From: an uncultured Bacteroidia bacterium
GTDB taxonomy: Bacteria > Bacteroidota > Bacteroidia > Bacteroidales > UBA932
NCBI GenBank assembly: GCA_902761655.1
Contig: CACWLD010000004.1
Location: forward strand, 17,882 to 81,881
Reading direction: 5' to 3'
Length of the DNA: 64,000 nt
Position numbers and translations under genes: made by a program. A model generated the notes under the pieces. The model made no database searches. It worked only from the letters and a program-made list of their open reading frames with translations, and was not told the DNA's origin. Of the stretch, positions 43,615 through 53,458 are shown piece by piece (positions within the stretch are counted from its first letter, which is position 1; every line of letters starts with the position of its first letter).

Positions 43615-46203
43615 CTATTTGTTCAGTGCCTGTGCAACCTCGATTGCGCCAAGTACAAGTTCTACGTACCTTGGAGCATCGTTGATACAGCACTCGTTCT
43701 CACCCCAGTGGAACGGATAGTCGTCCTTGTTCTCAAAGAAGTCTTCCTTTACGAGAAGTCCAGGAACAACGCCTCCAGGGATTACTGAGTAGTCAGCCCT
43801 GTTGTTGCTGTAGGCAACGTTCTTGGTGGTAACACCAACGGCGGTGATGAAGGACTTGTTGTTGTAAGGATGGCATCCGAACAGGTAGTTGAGGCCTGCG
43901 AATACAAACTCGGGATCGATCATATCAGGGAACAGCTTCCATACCTTGTAGCAGTTGTATGCGTTGTTGATGATTCCGCTGTTTCCAGCCCAGGTAGCAC
44001 CTGCGATGTTGACACCGTAAGGATTATCCTCGGCAACGGCTGTGATGCTCTTTACATATGCAGGAATGATGGCCTTAACCTTGTCCTGGAACTTCTTGTC
44101 CATATAAGGATAAACCTCAAGGGCTGCAGAAAGGTTCATTCCTACTCCGCCTCTTCCGTTGGCCATTGAAGGAGCCTGTACGGGCTGAGGGTTGAGCTGA
44201 GCCTCTACGAGCGGTGTGAAGAAGTCCTTGAACTTCTGGTCGCCGGTAGCGAACCAAAGCTCGATGGCTGCCTGCATCCTGGGATCTCCACCCATCCTTC
44301 CGAACATTGCGCCTGCGGCGTTGGTGTTATTGGAAGGAGCTGCTGCCTCTGAGTATTTGTCCCAGAGCATAAGGGCGTTCTTGAGGGTGCGCTCTGCCTC
44401 CTCAGGGAAGTATTCCTTGAGTGCAGGATATGCAGCTGCAAGTGAAACGATAGTTCCCATTGTTCCGGCAGGGCTGAAACGTCCGGTGAGGACGAACCTG
44501 TCGTCAGGGGTGCCTGAGCGGTTGCCCTTAACCTCATAGCGTGCAAGTGTAGGATCGTAGATGAGACCGTCGGTAAGTGTCATTGCATCGCCAAGGTGAT
44601 GATAGTGATGCATATCCGGCTGGCCGATGGTTCCGGCTACAAAGCCGATGTTCTCTACCTGTGCGTTGATGTTCAGGGTTCCCTGCATAATGTACTGTAC
44701 GTTGTCAGGAATTCCGTCAGGAACGTGGATGTCAGCGTAGAGTGTCTTATGGTCGATGAGAGTCTGGTCTCTCTCAGGACGGAAGGTACGCCACATATAG
44801 GCGAGGTCCTGGGTTGTGGTAACTACAGAGTTGGACTGGATGTCGAAGTCTCCGGCGTCATACCATCCACCGATTGCAAGTCCGGGGATATGCTCCAGGG
44901 GTGCATACTTGGTGTTGGTCTCGTTACCCATTGTGTAACCGTCGTGGAGGCGGATGTTGAGGGGAGCCTGGAGGGCGTCGTCCATATTGGCGCGTCCGTG
45001 CCATACACGGTAAGCCTCGTTAACCTCCATATGGTCCATATTCACAACCAGTGAGATATCCATTGAAGGATGCCACTTGTCATCGTAAACGTTCTTGTCG
45101 ATAGGGAATGCGTTGGTCTCAACTCCGTTGTATTCGATGCTGTATAGGCCAGGGGTCTTTACGTCAGAGAAGTCAAGCTGAACGTAATTGTACCTGTGAT
45201 GGTACTCTCCCCAGAACTTGGCGTTGATAACCTTTGCAACGCTCTTGGTTCCGTCAGGATTTACCTTGAGGAGGTTGGCGGTCTTTGCAGGGGTGTCGTT
45301 CTTGTCAAGCTCAACAACTGCAACCTTCTTCTGTGCAGGGGTGTAACCTACCTGTGAGAAGCCAATGTTTGGCTTGCGAACCCAAGTGGGGTCTGCGCTG
45401 GGCTCAAGGTACCACTCAAGGACCTTGCCGGTCTTTCCGGTAGGAAGGAGAGAGCGGAGAACGAACATACCGTTCTGTGCAAGGTGACGTCCGTCAAAGA
45501 TCATAAGGTCCTGGTCAGACTTCACACTTACGCGGAGTGCGGGATCCTCAGGTGCAAGTGTAATCTGCTTTCCTGTTGAGAGCGGGAGGGGAACAAGGAA
45601 GTCTCCACGTCCGCGGTCATCAAATGTAGACTCTCCAAAGTACTGGGGGATCTTCTCTGCAATAGGATGAACTTCAGTGTCTGCCATAGGATACTTTGGC
45701 AGGGGCCTTGCGAGTCCGTCAACAAGATAGTTCTTTCCAAAGTAGGAAGCGGGGAAGAACTCAAGGTTCATACCTGCCTTGCCCTGGAGGAACTCAGGAA
45801 CCGGCTTGTCAAGGTAAACCTGGATGATAACGCCCTTGTCCTTGGGGAATACCCTTAGTTTGGAGACGAAGTTCCAGTCTTCATAAGTCAGTTCCACCTC
45901 AACGCTGCTGTCGCTGTGGTTGACTGTCCTGTTGCTGATGACACCAAAGATGTCCCACTGCTCAGGGGTGTTCACAAGCCTGATACCACCACCGGTGCAG
46001 ATACGCTCACCTCTCTGGATTATTTCAATTCCGGCGAATTTCTCGTCGTAGAAAGCACCGTTGTAGAGGTTGTTGTAAACGAGCACGTTAGTGCCTCTGT
46101 CCTCGTAGTAGTCGAGGTCGTTCATTTTAAGGCTCTGTGCGTTTGCACTGAAAGCCATTAAGGCCAAAAGTGCAGAAGCAATGAAAATAGAAAGTTTTCT
46201 CAT
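43615..46203 (-). CDS. GH9 endoglucanase with N-terminal Ig-like domain
   Basis: An 862-residue secreted enzyme (signal peptide ending in SANA). After a beta-sandwich region of about 280 residues comes a CelD_N-type Ig domain (SQVGYTPAQKKVAVVELD, about 280-375) and the (alpha/alpha)6 GH9 catalytic domain (about 390-860). The catalytic base Asp pair is in GGWYDAGDFDI and the acid Glu in HWGENECCIN near the C-terminus. It should cut beta-1,4-glucan, cellulose-like or mixed-linkage. Codon use is strongly biased, as in the GH54 gene. Confidence 0.9.
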   Translation of the reverse strand: MRKLSIFIASALLALMAFSANAQSLKMNDLDYYEDRGTNVLVYNNLYNGAFYDEKFAGIEIIQRGERICTGGGIRLVNTPEQWDIFGVISNRTVNHSDSSVEVELTYEDWNFVSKLRVFPKDKGVIIQVYLDKPVPEFLQGKAGMNLEFFPASYFGKNYLVDGLARPLPKYPMADTEVHPIAEKIPQYFGESTFDDRGRGDFLVPLPLSTGKQITLAPEDPALRVSVKSDQDLMIFDGRHLAQNGMFVLRSLLPTGKTGKVLEWYLEPSADPTWVRKPNIGFSQVGYTPAQKKVAVVELDKNDTPAKTANLLKVNPDGTKSVAKVINAKFWGEYHHRYNYVQLDFSDVKTPGLYSIEYNGVETNAFPIDKNVYDDKWHPSMDISLVVNMDHMEVNEAYRVWHGRANMDDALQAPLNIRLHDGYTMGNETNTKYAPLEHIPGLAIGGWYDAGDFDIQSNSVVTTTQDLAYMWRTFRPERDQTLIDHKTLYADIHVPDGIPDNVQYIMQGTLNINAQVENIGFVAGTIGQPDMHHYHHLGDAMTLTDGLIYDPTLARYEVKGNRSGTPDDRFVLTGRFSPAGTMGTIVSLAAAYPALKEYFPEEAERTLKNALMLWDKYSEAAAPSNNTNAAGAMFGRMGGDPRMQAAIELWFATGDQKFKDFFTPLVEAQLNPQPVQAPSMANGRGGVGMNLSAALEVYPYMDKKFQDKVKAIIPAYVKSITAVAEDNPYGVNIAGATWAGNSGIINNAYNCYKVWKLFPDMIDPEFVFAGLNYLFGCHPYNNKSFITAVGVTTKNVAYSNNRADYSVIPGGVVPGLLVKEDFFENKDDYPFHWGENECCINDAPRYVELVLGAIEVAQALNK

Positions 46204-46298
46204 ATTGAATGATGATAATGAAATATTCTTGCCGAAAATTAGTAAATATTCTTAAGAATACAAACAAACGGCCCTCATTTAATGTTAATATTAATTAT

Positions 46299-46306
46299 TA
46301 TATTTG
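46299..46306 (+). promoter_or_regulatory. -7 box (TATATTTG) upstream of pepP
   Basis: Fits TAnnTTTG and predicts a leader of about 115 bases before the pepP ATG at 46430. That leader holds a 19-codon open frame. The 46204-46298 stretch is AT-rich and otherwise featureless. Confidence 0.45.
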
Positions 46307-46325
46307 TCTAACCCACATATGACTT

Positions 46326-46385
46326 ATGAGACGCTTTTTATGTTTGGCCTTAGTAGTGAGCATCTTACCAGATATCCAAGCATAG
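46326..46385 (+). CDS. 19-codon signal-peptide-like small ORF
   Basis: Encodes MRRFLCLALVVSILPDIQA and then a stop. It reads like a bare signal peptide. It may be the remnant of a lost secreted gene, an upstream leader ORF for the pepP-hypD operon, or chance. Confidence 0.25.
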   Translation: MRRFLCLALVVSILPDIQA

Positions 46386-46429
46386 TATAGTCAACGAATA
46401 CACAAAAAAGAACAGCAGGGACAGATAAT

Positions 46430-47747
46430 ATGTTCAGCGCACAGACATACAAAGAAAGAAGGGAACGCCTCCGCAAACAATTGGACGGCGGCATCCTGTT
46501 TTTCCTGGGCAACGGGGAAGTTGGGATGAACTATGCGGACAATACATATCCTTTCCGCCAGGACAGTACCTTCCTGTACTACTTTGGCCTGGATTACGCC
46601 GGCCTTTCCGCCATAATGGACCTGGACTCCGGAGAGGACATAATCTTTGGTGACGAACTAACCATTGACGACATTGTCTGGACGGGTACAATGCCTACCC
46701 TGTCCCAAAACGCCCTGCTTTCCGGGGTTGGGAAGACCCTCCCTTCGGGGGAGTTGCGCCCGCTCCTTGAGAAGGCATCGGCGCAGGGAAGAAGCATAAG
46801 GTTCCTGCCTCCGTACAGGGGGGAGCACAGCGTGAAGCTGCTGGAACTTTTGGGTATAGCCCCATCTGAGCAGGCCTCGAAGGCCGATGAAGGCTTCATA
46901 AAGGCCGTGGTGGATATGCGCATACATAAAGGCCCGGAGGAGGTTGAGGCCATAGAGGAGGCGGTAGACATAAGCACCCGTATGCATCTTATCGCGTACA
47001 GGATGGCGCGCCCGGGGGTGCACGAGGCGGAGATAGCCGCCGCAGTCCGCAGGGAGGCGAGCCTGCGACAAGGGACGGACCTGTCGTTTCCAACCATAGC
47101 AACGGTCAAGGGGCAGGTGCTTCACAATCACGGATTCATCCATACATTGAAGGACGGAGACATTTTCCTGCTTGACGCAGGGGCAGAGAATGCCTTGCAT
47201 TACAGCGGGGACCTTTCGTCTTCAATGCCGGTGGGAGAGAAATTCACAGAGCGCCAGGAACTATCTGGCCGCGGCGCAGGCCATAGCGGAAGGGATGATA
47301 GACCTGGGCCTGATGAAGGGCAATCCTGAAGACATTGCACAGAGCGGGGCGTACGCCCTTGTCTTCCCTTGCGGGACGGGCCATATGATGGGCCTTGACG
47401 TGCACGATATGGAAAACCTGGGAGAACAGTATGTGGGCTACACCGGAGGGGAAAAGAAGAGCACACAGTTCGGATTCAAGTCACTGAGGCTCTCGCGCCC
47501 GCTGGAGCCGGGATTCGTGTTCACGGTGGAGCCGGGTATCTATTTCATCCCTGAACTGATCGACCTGTGGAAGTCCCAGGGCCTTTTCAAAGACTTCATC
47601 AACTATGACAGGTTCGAGGCCTGGAAAGACTTCGGAGGACTTCGCAATGAACTGGACTACCTCATAACTCCTGACGGATGCCGCGTGCTGGGAACCATCC
47701 GCAAACCAATGACAATAGAAGAAGTTTACCAAGCAAAGAATTTATGA
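46430..47747 (+). pseudogene. pepP: Xaa-Pro aminopeptidase (M24B), interrupted by a deletion/frameshift
   Basis: Two frames together cover the protein. Residues from 46430 (MFSAQTYKERRERLRKQLDG) run through the creatinase N-domain and the first metal ligands (LLDAGAENALHYSGDLSSS), then leave frame after FTERQ near 47257. The second frame, shifted by one, resumes with NYLAAAQAIAEGM and carries the remaining ligands (GHMMGLDVHD, TVEPGIY, RNELDYL). Compared with the family about 25 residues are missing at the join, so this is a deletion of 3n+2 bases rather than a simple indel. An intact enzyme would remove residues before proline. It is the first gene of the hypD operon, overlapping it by four bases. 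Confidence 0.8.
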
Positions 47748-50104
47748 ACGACAGGATAGAACGCCTGAGGCGGCAGAGCCTGGACACACCGGCAACCCTT
47801 TCCATAGAGAGGGCCCTGATAGAGACGGAATTCTATAAGGAGAACTACGGAAAATACCCTGTGGCAATTCTCAGGGCCAGGAATTTCTATGAGATCTGCG
47901 CCAGGAAAACCATATACATTGGCCCGGAAGAGCTGATAGTGGGGGAGAGGGGCCCGCGGCCAAAGGCCGTGCCCACGTTCCCGGAACTGACGTGCCACAG
48001 CGCGGAAGACCTTCGCGTGCTGGACACCCGCGAGCTTCAAAGCTATCACATAAGTGCCGATGACATAGAGACTTACCAGAGGGAAGTCATCCCTTATTGG
48101 GAGGGCAAGACGCAGCGCGAGCGAATCTTCGGCCACGTATCCAAGGAGTGGGAAGAGGCGTATCACGCCGGAGTTTTCACGGAGTTTATGGAGCAGCGCG
48201 CAGCGGGACATACGGCAATGGATGGCAGGATGTACCGCGAGGGCCTGCTGGATATCAAGGAGCGCATTGCAAAGCGCATCGCGGAGCTCGATTACATAAA
48301 CGATCCCAAGGCCACGGACAGGCAGCAGGAGCTGGAGGCGATGGCCATTTCCTGCGATGCGGCCATACTGTTCGCGCAGCGCCACGCGGAGCTGGCGCGC
48401 GAGTTGGCCGCCGCGGAGCAGAACCCCCGCCGCAAGGCGGAGCTCCTGAAGATCGCTTCCGTCTGCGACTGGGTTCCCGCCCACGCGCCGCGCGACCTAT
48501 GGGAAGCCATCCAAATGTATTGGTTCGTCCATCTTGGCACCGTTACGGAGCTCAACGGATGGGATTCAATGAACCCCGGTCACATTGACCAGCACCTGTA
48601 TCCTTTCTATAAGAAAGGCCTGGAAGACGGTTCTCTCAGTTATGATTCCGCAAAGGAACTCTTATGCTGCCTCTGGATAAAGTTCAACAACCAGCCGGCA
48701 CCTCCCAAAGTTGGCATAACCGCCAGGGAATCAGGTACATACAATGACTTTACTAACATAAACGTAGGAGGCGTTGACCGCAACGGCAACAGCGCCGTGA
48801 ACGACCTCTCCTATATGATCCTGGAAATACAGGAAGAACTTCACCAGCTTCAGCCCGGCCTCAGCATCCACATATCCCAGAACACTCCCGACTCATTCCT
48901 TGAAGCCGGCATCAGGGTAATCCGCAAAGGCTACGGCTATCCTTCAGTATTCAATCCTGACACCTATGTGCAGGAACTTGTCCGTCAGGGCAAAAGCCTT
49001 GAAGACGCCCGCGAGGGCGGCTGCTCCGGCTGCATAGAGGTGGGCGCCTTCGGCAAGGAAGCATATCTGCTGACAGGCTACCTGAACACGCCAAAGATAC
49101 TGGAGATAACGCTCAATGACGGCATTGACCCGGAAACCGGAAAGCAGATAGGCCTGCAGACCGGGGACCCGCGCACCTTCAAGGATTTCGAGCAGTTGTA
49201 CACTGCCTGGAAAACCCAGATGGAGTACTTCGTGAACCTGAAACTGAGCGTTAACAATTACATTGAAAGGATGTTCAGCCTGTACGCTCCGGCCACCTTC
49301 CTGAGCCTTTACATAGACGACTGCATAGACAAGGGAATGGACTATTACAGCGGAGGAGCAAGGTACAACACAACCTATATCCAATGCACCGGCCTTGGAA
49401 CCATAACAGACTGTCTGTCAGTGATTAAGAAGCACGTGTTCGAGGACGGCCGCTATACTATGGACCAGCTCCTTGCAGCCATCAGGCGCAACTTCCAGGG
49501 AGACGAACCGATGCGCCAGTACATCCGAACCCGCACCCCGTTCTTCGGTAATGACAACGCCTACGCAGACAGCATAGCCCTCCGCGTCTATGACGATCTT
49601 GTCAAGGCCATCGAGGGCCGTCCCAACACTCGCGGCGGCAAGACCTACCTGAATATGTTGTCCACCACCTGCCACAACTATTTCGGCCAGGTGTGCGGAG
49701 CTTCCGCGGACGGGCGTTTCGCCCATTTTGCCATTTCCGACGGCACCTCGCCCGCCCACGGCGCTGACACCCACGGCCCAACCGCAGTGATCCGCTCCCT
49801 TGGCAAGCTGGACCAGACCAGGAGCGGCGGCACCCTGCTCAACGTGCGCTTCACGCCCGCCCTCCTCAAGACTGACAGCGAGGTCACCAAACTTGGCAAG
49901 CTCATCCGCGAGTATTTCCGCCTCGGCGGCCATCATATCCAGTTCAATATCGTTGATACAGATACCCTGCGTGACGCCCAGCAGCATCCGGACCAGTACC
50001 GTGACCTGCTTGTGCGCGTGGCCGGCTACTCTGACTATTTCAATGATATGACCTCCCAACTCCAGGAAGAAATCATAGCCCGAACCCAGAACGAAGAATT
50101 CTAG
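47744..50104 (+). CDS. hypD: trans-4-hydroxy-L-proline dehydratase (glycyl radical enzyme)
   Basis: A 786-residue glycyl radical enzyme that dehydrates trans-4-hydroxy-L-proline to pyrroline-5-carboxylate. The thiyl Cys 430 and Glu 432 lie in GCSGCIEVGAFGKEAY, and the radical Gly 761 in RVAGYSDYF. Similarity to known HypD proteins runs the whole length (FTEFMEQRAAGHT, QMYWFVHLG, FNNQPAPPKVGIT, LSTTCHNYFG), which favours HypD over choline, glycerol or propanediol lyases. The ATG at 47744 overlaps the pepP stop (ATGA). The activase follows after nine bases. The proC gene that usually completes the pathway is not in the window. Confidence 0.88.
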   Translation: MNDRIERLRRQSLDTPATLSIERALIETEFYKENYGKYPVAILRARNFYEICARKTIYIGPEELIVGERGPRPKAVPTFPELTCHSAEDLRVLDTRELQSYHISADDIETYQREVIPYWEGKTQRERIFGHVSKEWEEAYHAGVFTEFMEQRAAGHTAMDGRMYREGLLDIKERIAKRIAELDYINDPKATDRQQELEAMAISCDAAILFAQRHAELARELAAAEQNPRRKAELLKIASVCDWVPAHAPRDLWEAIQMYWFVHLGTVTELNGWDSMNPGHIDQHLYPFYKKGLEDGSLSYDSAKELLCCLWIKFNNQPAPPKVGITARESGTYNDFTNINVGGVDRNGNSAVNDLSYMILEIQEELHQLQPGLSIHISQNTPDSFLEAGIRVIRKGYGYPSVFNPDTYVQELVRQGKSLEDAREGGCSGCIEVGAFGKEAYLLTGYLNTPKILEITLNDGIDPETGKQIGLQTGDPRTFKDFEQLYTAWKTQMEYFVNLKLSVNNYIERMFSLYAPATFLSLYIDDCIDKGMDYYSGGARYNTTYIQCTGLGTITDCLSVIKKHVFEDGRYTMDQLLAAIRRNFQGDEPMRQYIRTRTPFFGNDNAYADSIALRVYDDLVKAIEGRPNTRGGKTYLNMLSTTCHNYFGQVCGASADGRFAHFAISDGTSPAHGADTHGPTAVIRSLGKLDQTRSGGTLLNVRFTPALLKTDSEVTKLGKLIREYFRLGGHHIQFNIVDTDTLRDAQQHPDQYRDLLVRVAGYSDYFNDMTSQLQEEIIARTQNEEF

Positions 50105-50113
50105 CCCTCCGGT

Positions 50114-51022
50114 ATGTCCCTGATATTTGACATAAAGCGCTACGCCCTGCACGACGGCCCTGGAATCCGCACCACCATATTCCTCAAGGGCTGCCCCCTG
50201 AGGTGTGTCTGGTGCCACAATCCGGAAAGCTGGAGCCCGCAGCCGCAGAGAATGTACAAGCAGAACCGCTGCATTGGCTGCGGCAGCTGCGTACAGGCCT
50301 GCCCTGTGGGGGCGCTGGAGCTCACGCCGCAGGGCATCGTCCCCACCGGGGAAGAATGCCTGCTCTGTGGTGCCTGCGCCGATGTCTGTCCGCCTATGGC
50401 CCTGGAAATCAGCGGCAAAGACTGGCCTATGAGCCAGCTTATGGAGGAGATCGAAAAGGAAAGGGGAGTGATGGAAACCGGCGGTGGAGGCGTCACGCTT
50501 TGCGGCGGAGAGCCGCTGCTTGACGCAGACTACGCCATCTCCCTGCTTGAGGAGCTGGGCAGGCGCGGCTTCCACCGTTGCGTGGACACCTGCCTGCAGG
50601 TGCCACCGCAAACCCTCCGCCGCGCCGCTCCCGTCTGCGACCTCTTCCTTGTCGATATCAAGCTGATGGATCCAACCCTCCACCGCAAATATACCGGCGT
50701 CTCCAATGAGCTTATACTCAGCAATATACGCCTCCTTTCGGAACTGAAAGCCCCCTACTGGATCCGCATCCCTCTCATCAAAGGCATAAATGCCGATGAC
50801 GCCAACCTCACCGCCACCGCGGACTTCCTCCTCTCCCTGCCCACCCCGCCTCAGGAAGTGGACCTCCTACCATACCACGACGTAGCCAAAGGCAAGCACC
50901 AGCGTCTCTGGTCCACCTACAACCCGGACAAACTCCCAATGTCCACGCCCGACGCCACCGAACTGGACCACGCCCTATCCCTCTTCCGCTCCCGCGGCCT
51001 CAAAGCCTGCATCGGCGGATAA
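50114..51022 (+). CDS. HypD-activating radical SAM enzyme
   Basis: A 302-residue glycyl-radical-enzyme activase. The radical SAM cluster motif CxxxCxxC is at Cys 27, 31 and 34. Two further four-cysteine ferredoxin-like clusters follow (CIGCGSCVQACP, CLLCGACADVCP). GGGVTLCGGEP marks the SAM-binding part. It would abstract a hydrogen from Gly 761 of the dehydratase encoded nine bases upstream. No other glycyl radical enzyme is in the window, so the pairing is firm. Confidence 0.92.
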   Translation: MSLIFDIKRYALHDGPGIRTTIFLKGCPLRCVWCHNPESWSPQPQRMYKQNRCIGCGSCVQACPVGALELTPQGIVPTGEECLLCGACADVCPPMALEISGKDWPMSQLMEEIEKERGVMETGGGGVTLCGGEPLLDADYAISLLEELGRRGFHRCVDTCLQVPPQTLRRAAPVCDLFLVDIKLMDPTLHRKYTGVSNELILSNIRLLSELKAPYWIRIPLIKGINADDANLTATADFLLSLPTPPQEVDLLPYHDVAKGKHQRLWSTYNPDKLPMSTPDATELDHALSLFRSRGLKACIGG

Positions 51023-51049
51023 CTATAAAACAAGCTAAATTGACTGGAA

Positions 51050-53458
51050 ATGAAACCTAACCTTTTAATTGCCGGATTTGTGCTGCTGTGTGGAGCGGCA
51101 TTCCTGACCGGATGTTCAGATTCAAAGAACTATAAAGAGATACGTAAAGTTGAGTCAGTGCAGGTGGAGACCCCGGAGGGGACTGCGCCAAGGCTGCCGT
51201 ACCTTGTCAGCGTCACATACGCTGATGGCTCCAAGGAGTGGCGGCAGGTGAAATGGATGAATAGCGCGCGAGAGACGGAGGAGCAGGAGGCCGGTATGGC
51301 TGTAGGATCTGAATACACTGTCCGTGGATTTATTATTGGAGATTCCACTGAAGCCGAAGGGTATCCGCTGGATGCGCAGGTGAAAGTTGTGGGTACGGCG
51401 TGGGAAGTGCCGGCCAGCGTCCCGCAGGCGCAGCCGCTTCCGCTGGGAAGCGTGCGCCTCATTGGGGACAACCGCCTCACTTCCAACCGCGACCTGGACA
51501 TACAGAACCTGCTTTCACTGGATATTACGCAAGAGCTTTATAATTACCGTGACACGTATGGCCTGAGCACAGATGGCTATACCCGTTCCAACGGCTGGGA
51601 TTCCCCGACGACAAAGCTGAAAGGACACGGCTCAGGGCACTATATGTCCGCCTTGGCGTTTGCTTATGCAGGTACTGACGACCCTTCGTTGAAGGCCGCC
51701 TTGAAGGCCAATATCAAAAGGATGGTGGACGAACTGCGCTACTGCCAGGAGCTCACCTTTGTATGGGATCCGGCGCTGGGACGCTACCGCGAAGCCCGCG
51801 ACCTTGCCCCCGAGGATGAACTTATGGGGATGAAAGGCACCTGGGAGGCATTTGACGTCTACAAGAAAGACTGCACCAAATATGGTTATGGCTATATCAA
51901 CGCCATTCCGGCGCAACACCCCGTTCTAATAGAGAAATACGCCCCGTACAATAACCAGGACTGGGTATGGGCACCATATTATACAATTCACAAGCAGCTT
52001 GCCGGCCTCATTGACATTGCCTGCAACGTCGATGACCAGGAAATAGCCTCCAAGGCCCTGCTGATTGCAAAGGATATGGGCCTTTGGGTATGGAACCGCC
52101 TGTATTACCGCACCTACGTGCAGACTGAAGGCACCCAGGAGGAACGGCGCGCCCGCCCCGGCAACCGTTACGAAATGTGGAATATGTACATTGCCGGAGA
52201 GGTTGGAGGTATGCAGGAGGCGCTCTCACGCCTGTCCGTAATGGCTTCGGACCCTACGGAAAAGGAGCGGCTGGCGCAGGCCGCCGGCTTCTTTGACGCC
52301 CCGGCCTTCTATCAGCCCCTTTCCCGCAACATTGACGACATCCGTACCCGCCACGCCAACCAGCATATCCCAATGATAGTGGGATCCCTCAAGCAGTTCC
52401 AGGCAACCGGGAACGAATTCTATTACAACATTGCGGTCAATTTCTGGAATCTGGTCCAGGGCAGATATGCCTATGCAATGGGAGGCGTGGGCAACGGCGA
52501 AATGTTCCGCCAGCCCTATACCCAGATGCTGAGCCTTAACACCAACGCCCAGACCCGCAGGAACGGGGAAACCTCCCCGGACCCCAACATAAACGAGACC
52601 TGCTGTTCCTACAACCTGGCCAAACTGACCAAGGACCTGAACTGCTACAATCCGGACGACGCCCGATATATGGACTATTATGAAAGGGTTCTATACAATC
52701 AGCTGGTTGGATCCGTTCACCCTGAGCATTACGGAGTTACATACCAGTACGCAGTTGGCCTGAATGCTGCGAAGCCTTTTGGGAACCGCACTCCGCAGTC
52801 TACCTGCTGCGGTGGAACAGGTGCGGAAAACCACGTGAAATACCAGGAGGCGGCGTACTTTGTCTCCGACAATACCCTGTGGGTAGGCCTCTACCTGCCA
52901 ACCGAAGCCAATTGGGAGGAGAAGGGCGTACGCCTGCGCCAGGAGTGCGCCTGGCCTGCTGAAAGCTCCGTCATAACCATAGAGGAGGGCGGACGCTTTG
53001 CAATGAAACTTCGCGTTCCGTATTGGGCCACCAAGGAGTTCAAGATCAAGCTCAACGGGAAGAAGGTTGGCAGGAAGTACCAGCCATCGTCCTATGTGGA
53101 AATCCCTGAAAGGGAGTGGAAAGCAGGGGACAGGGTGGAGATAGAGATGCCTTTCGGCACACATATCTTCTATGGTCCGGACAGGATGGAAGTGGCGGCA
53201 ACCGCGGAAGGCGGCCCTTCGACGCAGTTTGAGCCTATGTGGGAGGGCGCGTTGATGTACGGCCCGCTGGTTATGGCATCGCCGGATATCACAACCTGGG
53301 AGGAGGCTGAAATATCCCTCGATGCAGAAGAGATTGAGGCGGGATTTGACGGAAACGTGCATAAGCTTACCTTTGAAGGCAAGACATTCTACCCGGATTA
53401 CTATATGACCGGGAGGGGATCCCATTATCTGAGACTGAACGCTAAGCAAAGTGACTGA
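51050..53458 (+). CDS. GH127/GH146-type beta-L-arabinofuranosidase lipoprotein
   Basis: An 802-residue lipoprotein (lipobox LTGC, Cys 22) with an N-terminal Big_4-like Ig domain (VTYADGSKEWRQVKW) and a DUF1680-type (alpha/alpha)6 catalytic domain. The zinc-thiolate site is complete: Glu 516 and Cys 518 in NETCCSYNLAKLT, and Cys 586-587 in STCCGGTGAENH, one of which is the nucleophile. The CCxGTGxENH form is closer to GH146 than to GH127. Both act on beta-L-arabinofuranosides, and some members act on hydroxyproline-linked arabinose. It lies 27 bases after the activase gene and overlaps the AgcS gene by eight. Confidence 0.87.
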   Translation: MKPNLLIAGFVLLCGAAFLTGCSDSKNYKEIRKVESVQVETPEGTAPRLPYLVSVTYADGSKEWRQVKWMNSARETEEQEAGMAVGSEYTVRGFIIGDSTEAEGYPLDAQVKVVGTAWEVPASVPQAQPLPLGSVRLIGDNRLTSNRDLDIQNLLSLDITQELYNYRDTYGLSTDGYTRSNGWDSPTTKLKGHGSGHYMSALAFAYAGTDDPSLKAALKANIKRMVDELRYCQELTFVWDPALGRYREARDLAPEDELMGMKGTWEAFDVYKKDCTKYGYGYINAIPAQHPVLIEKYAPYNNQDWVWAPYYTIHKQLAGLIDIACNVDDQEIASKALLIAKDMGLWVWNRLYYRTYVQTEGTQEERRARPGNRYEMWNMYIAGEVGGMQEALSRLSVMASDPTEKERLAQAAGFFDAPAFYQPLSRNIDDIRTRHANQHIPMIVGSLKQFQATGNEFYYNIAVNFWNLVQGRYAYAMGGVGNGEMFRQPYTQMLSLNTNAQTRRNGETSPDPNINETCCSYNLAKLTKDLNCYNPDDARYMDYYERVLYNQLVGSVHPEHYGVTYQYAVGLNAAKPFGNRTPQSTCCGGTGAENHVKYQEAAYFVSDNTLWVGLYLPTEANWEEKGVRLRQECAWPAESSVITIEEGGRFAMKLRVPYWATKEFKIKLNGKKVGRKYQPSSYVEIPEREWKAGDRVEIEMPFGTHIFYGPDRMEVAATAEGGPSTQFEPMWEGALMYGPLVMASPDITTWEEAEISLDAEEIEAGFDGNVHKLTFEGKTFYPDYYMTGRGSHYLRLNAKQSD

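Noticed and set aside
47230-47300. Programmed ribosomal frameshift in pepP
   Set aside because: No slippery heptamer is present and conserved residues are missing at the join, so deletion fits better.
49418-50683. Long minus-strand open frame (421 codons) opposite hypD and its activase
   Set aside because: It is a codon-phase shadow of two strongly supported genes, has no family resemblance and spans their junction.
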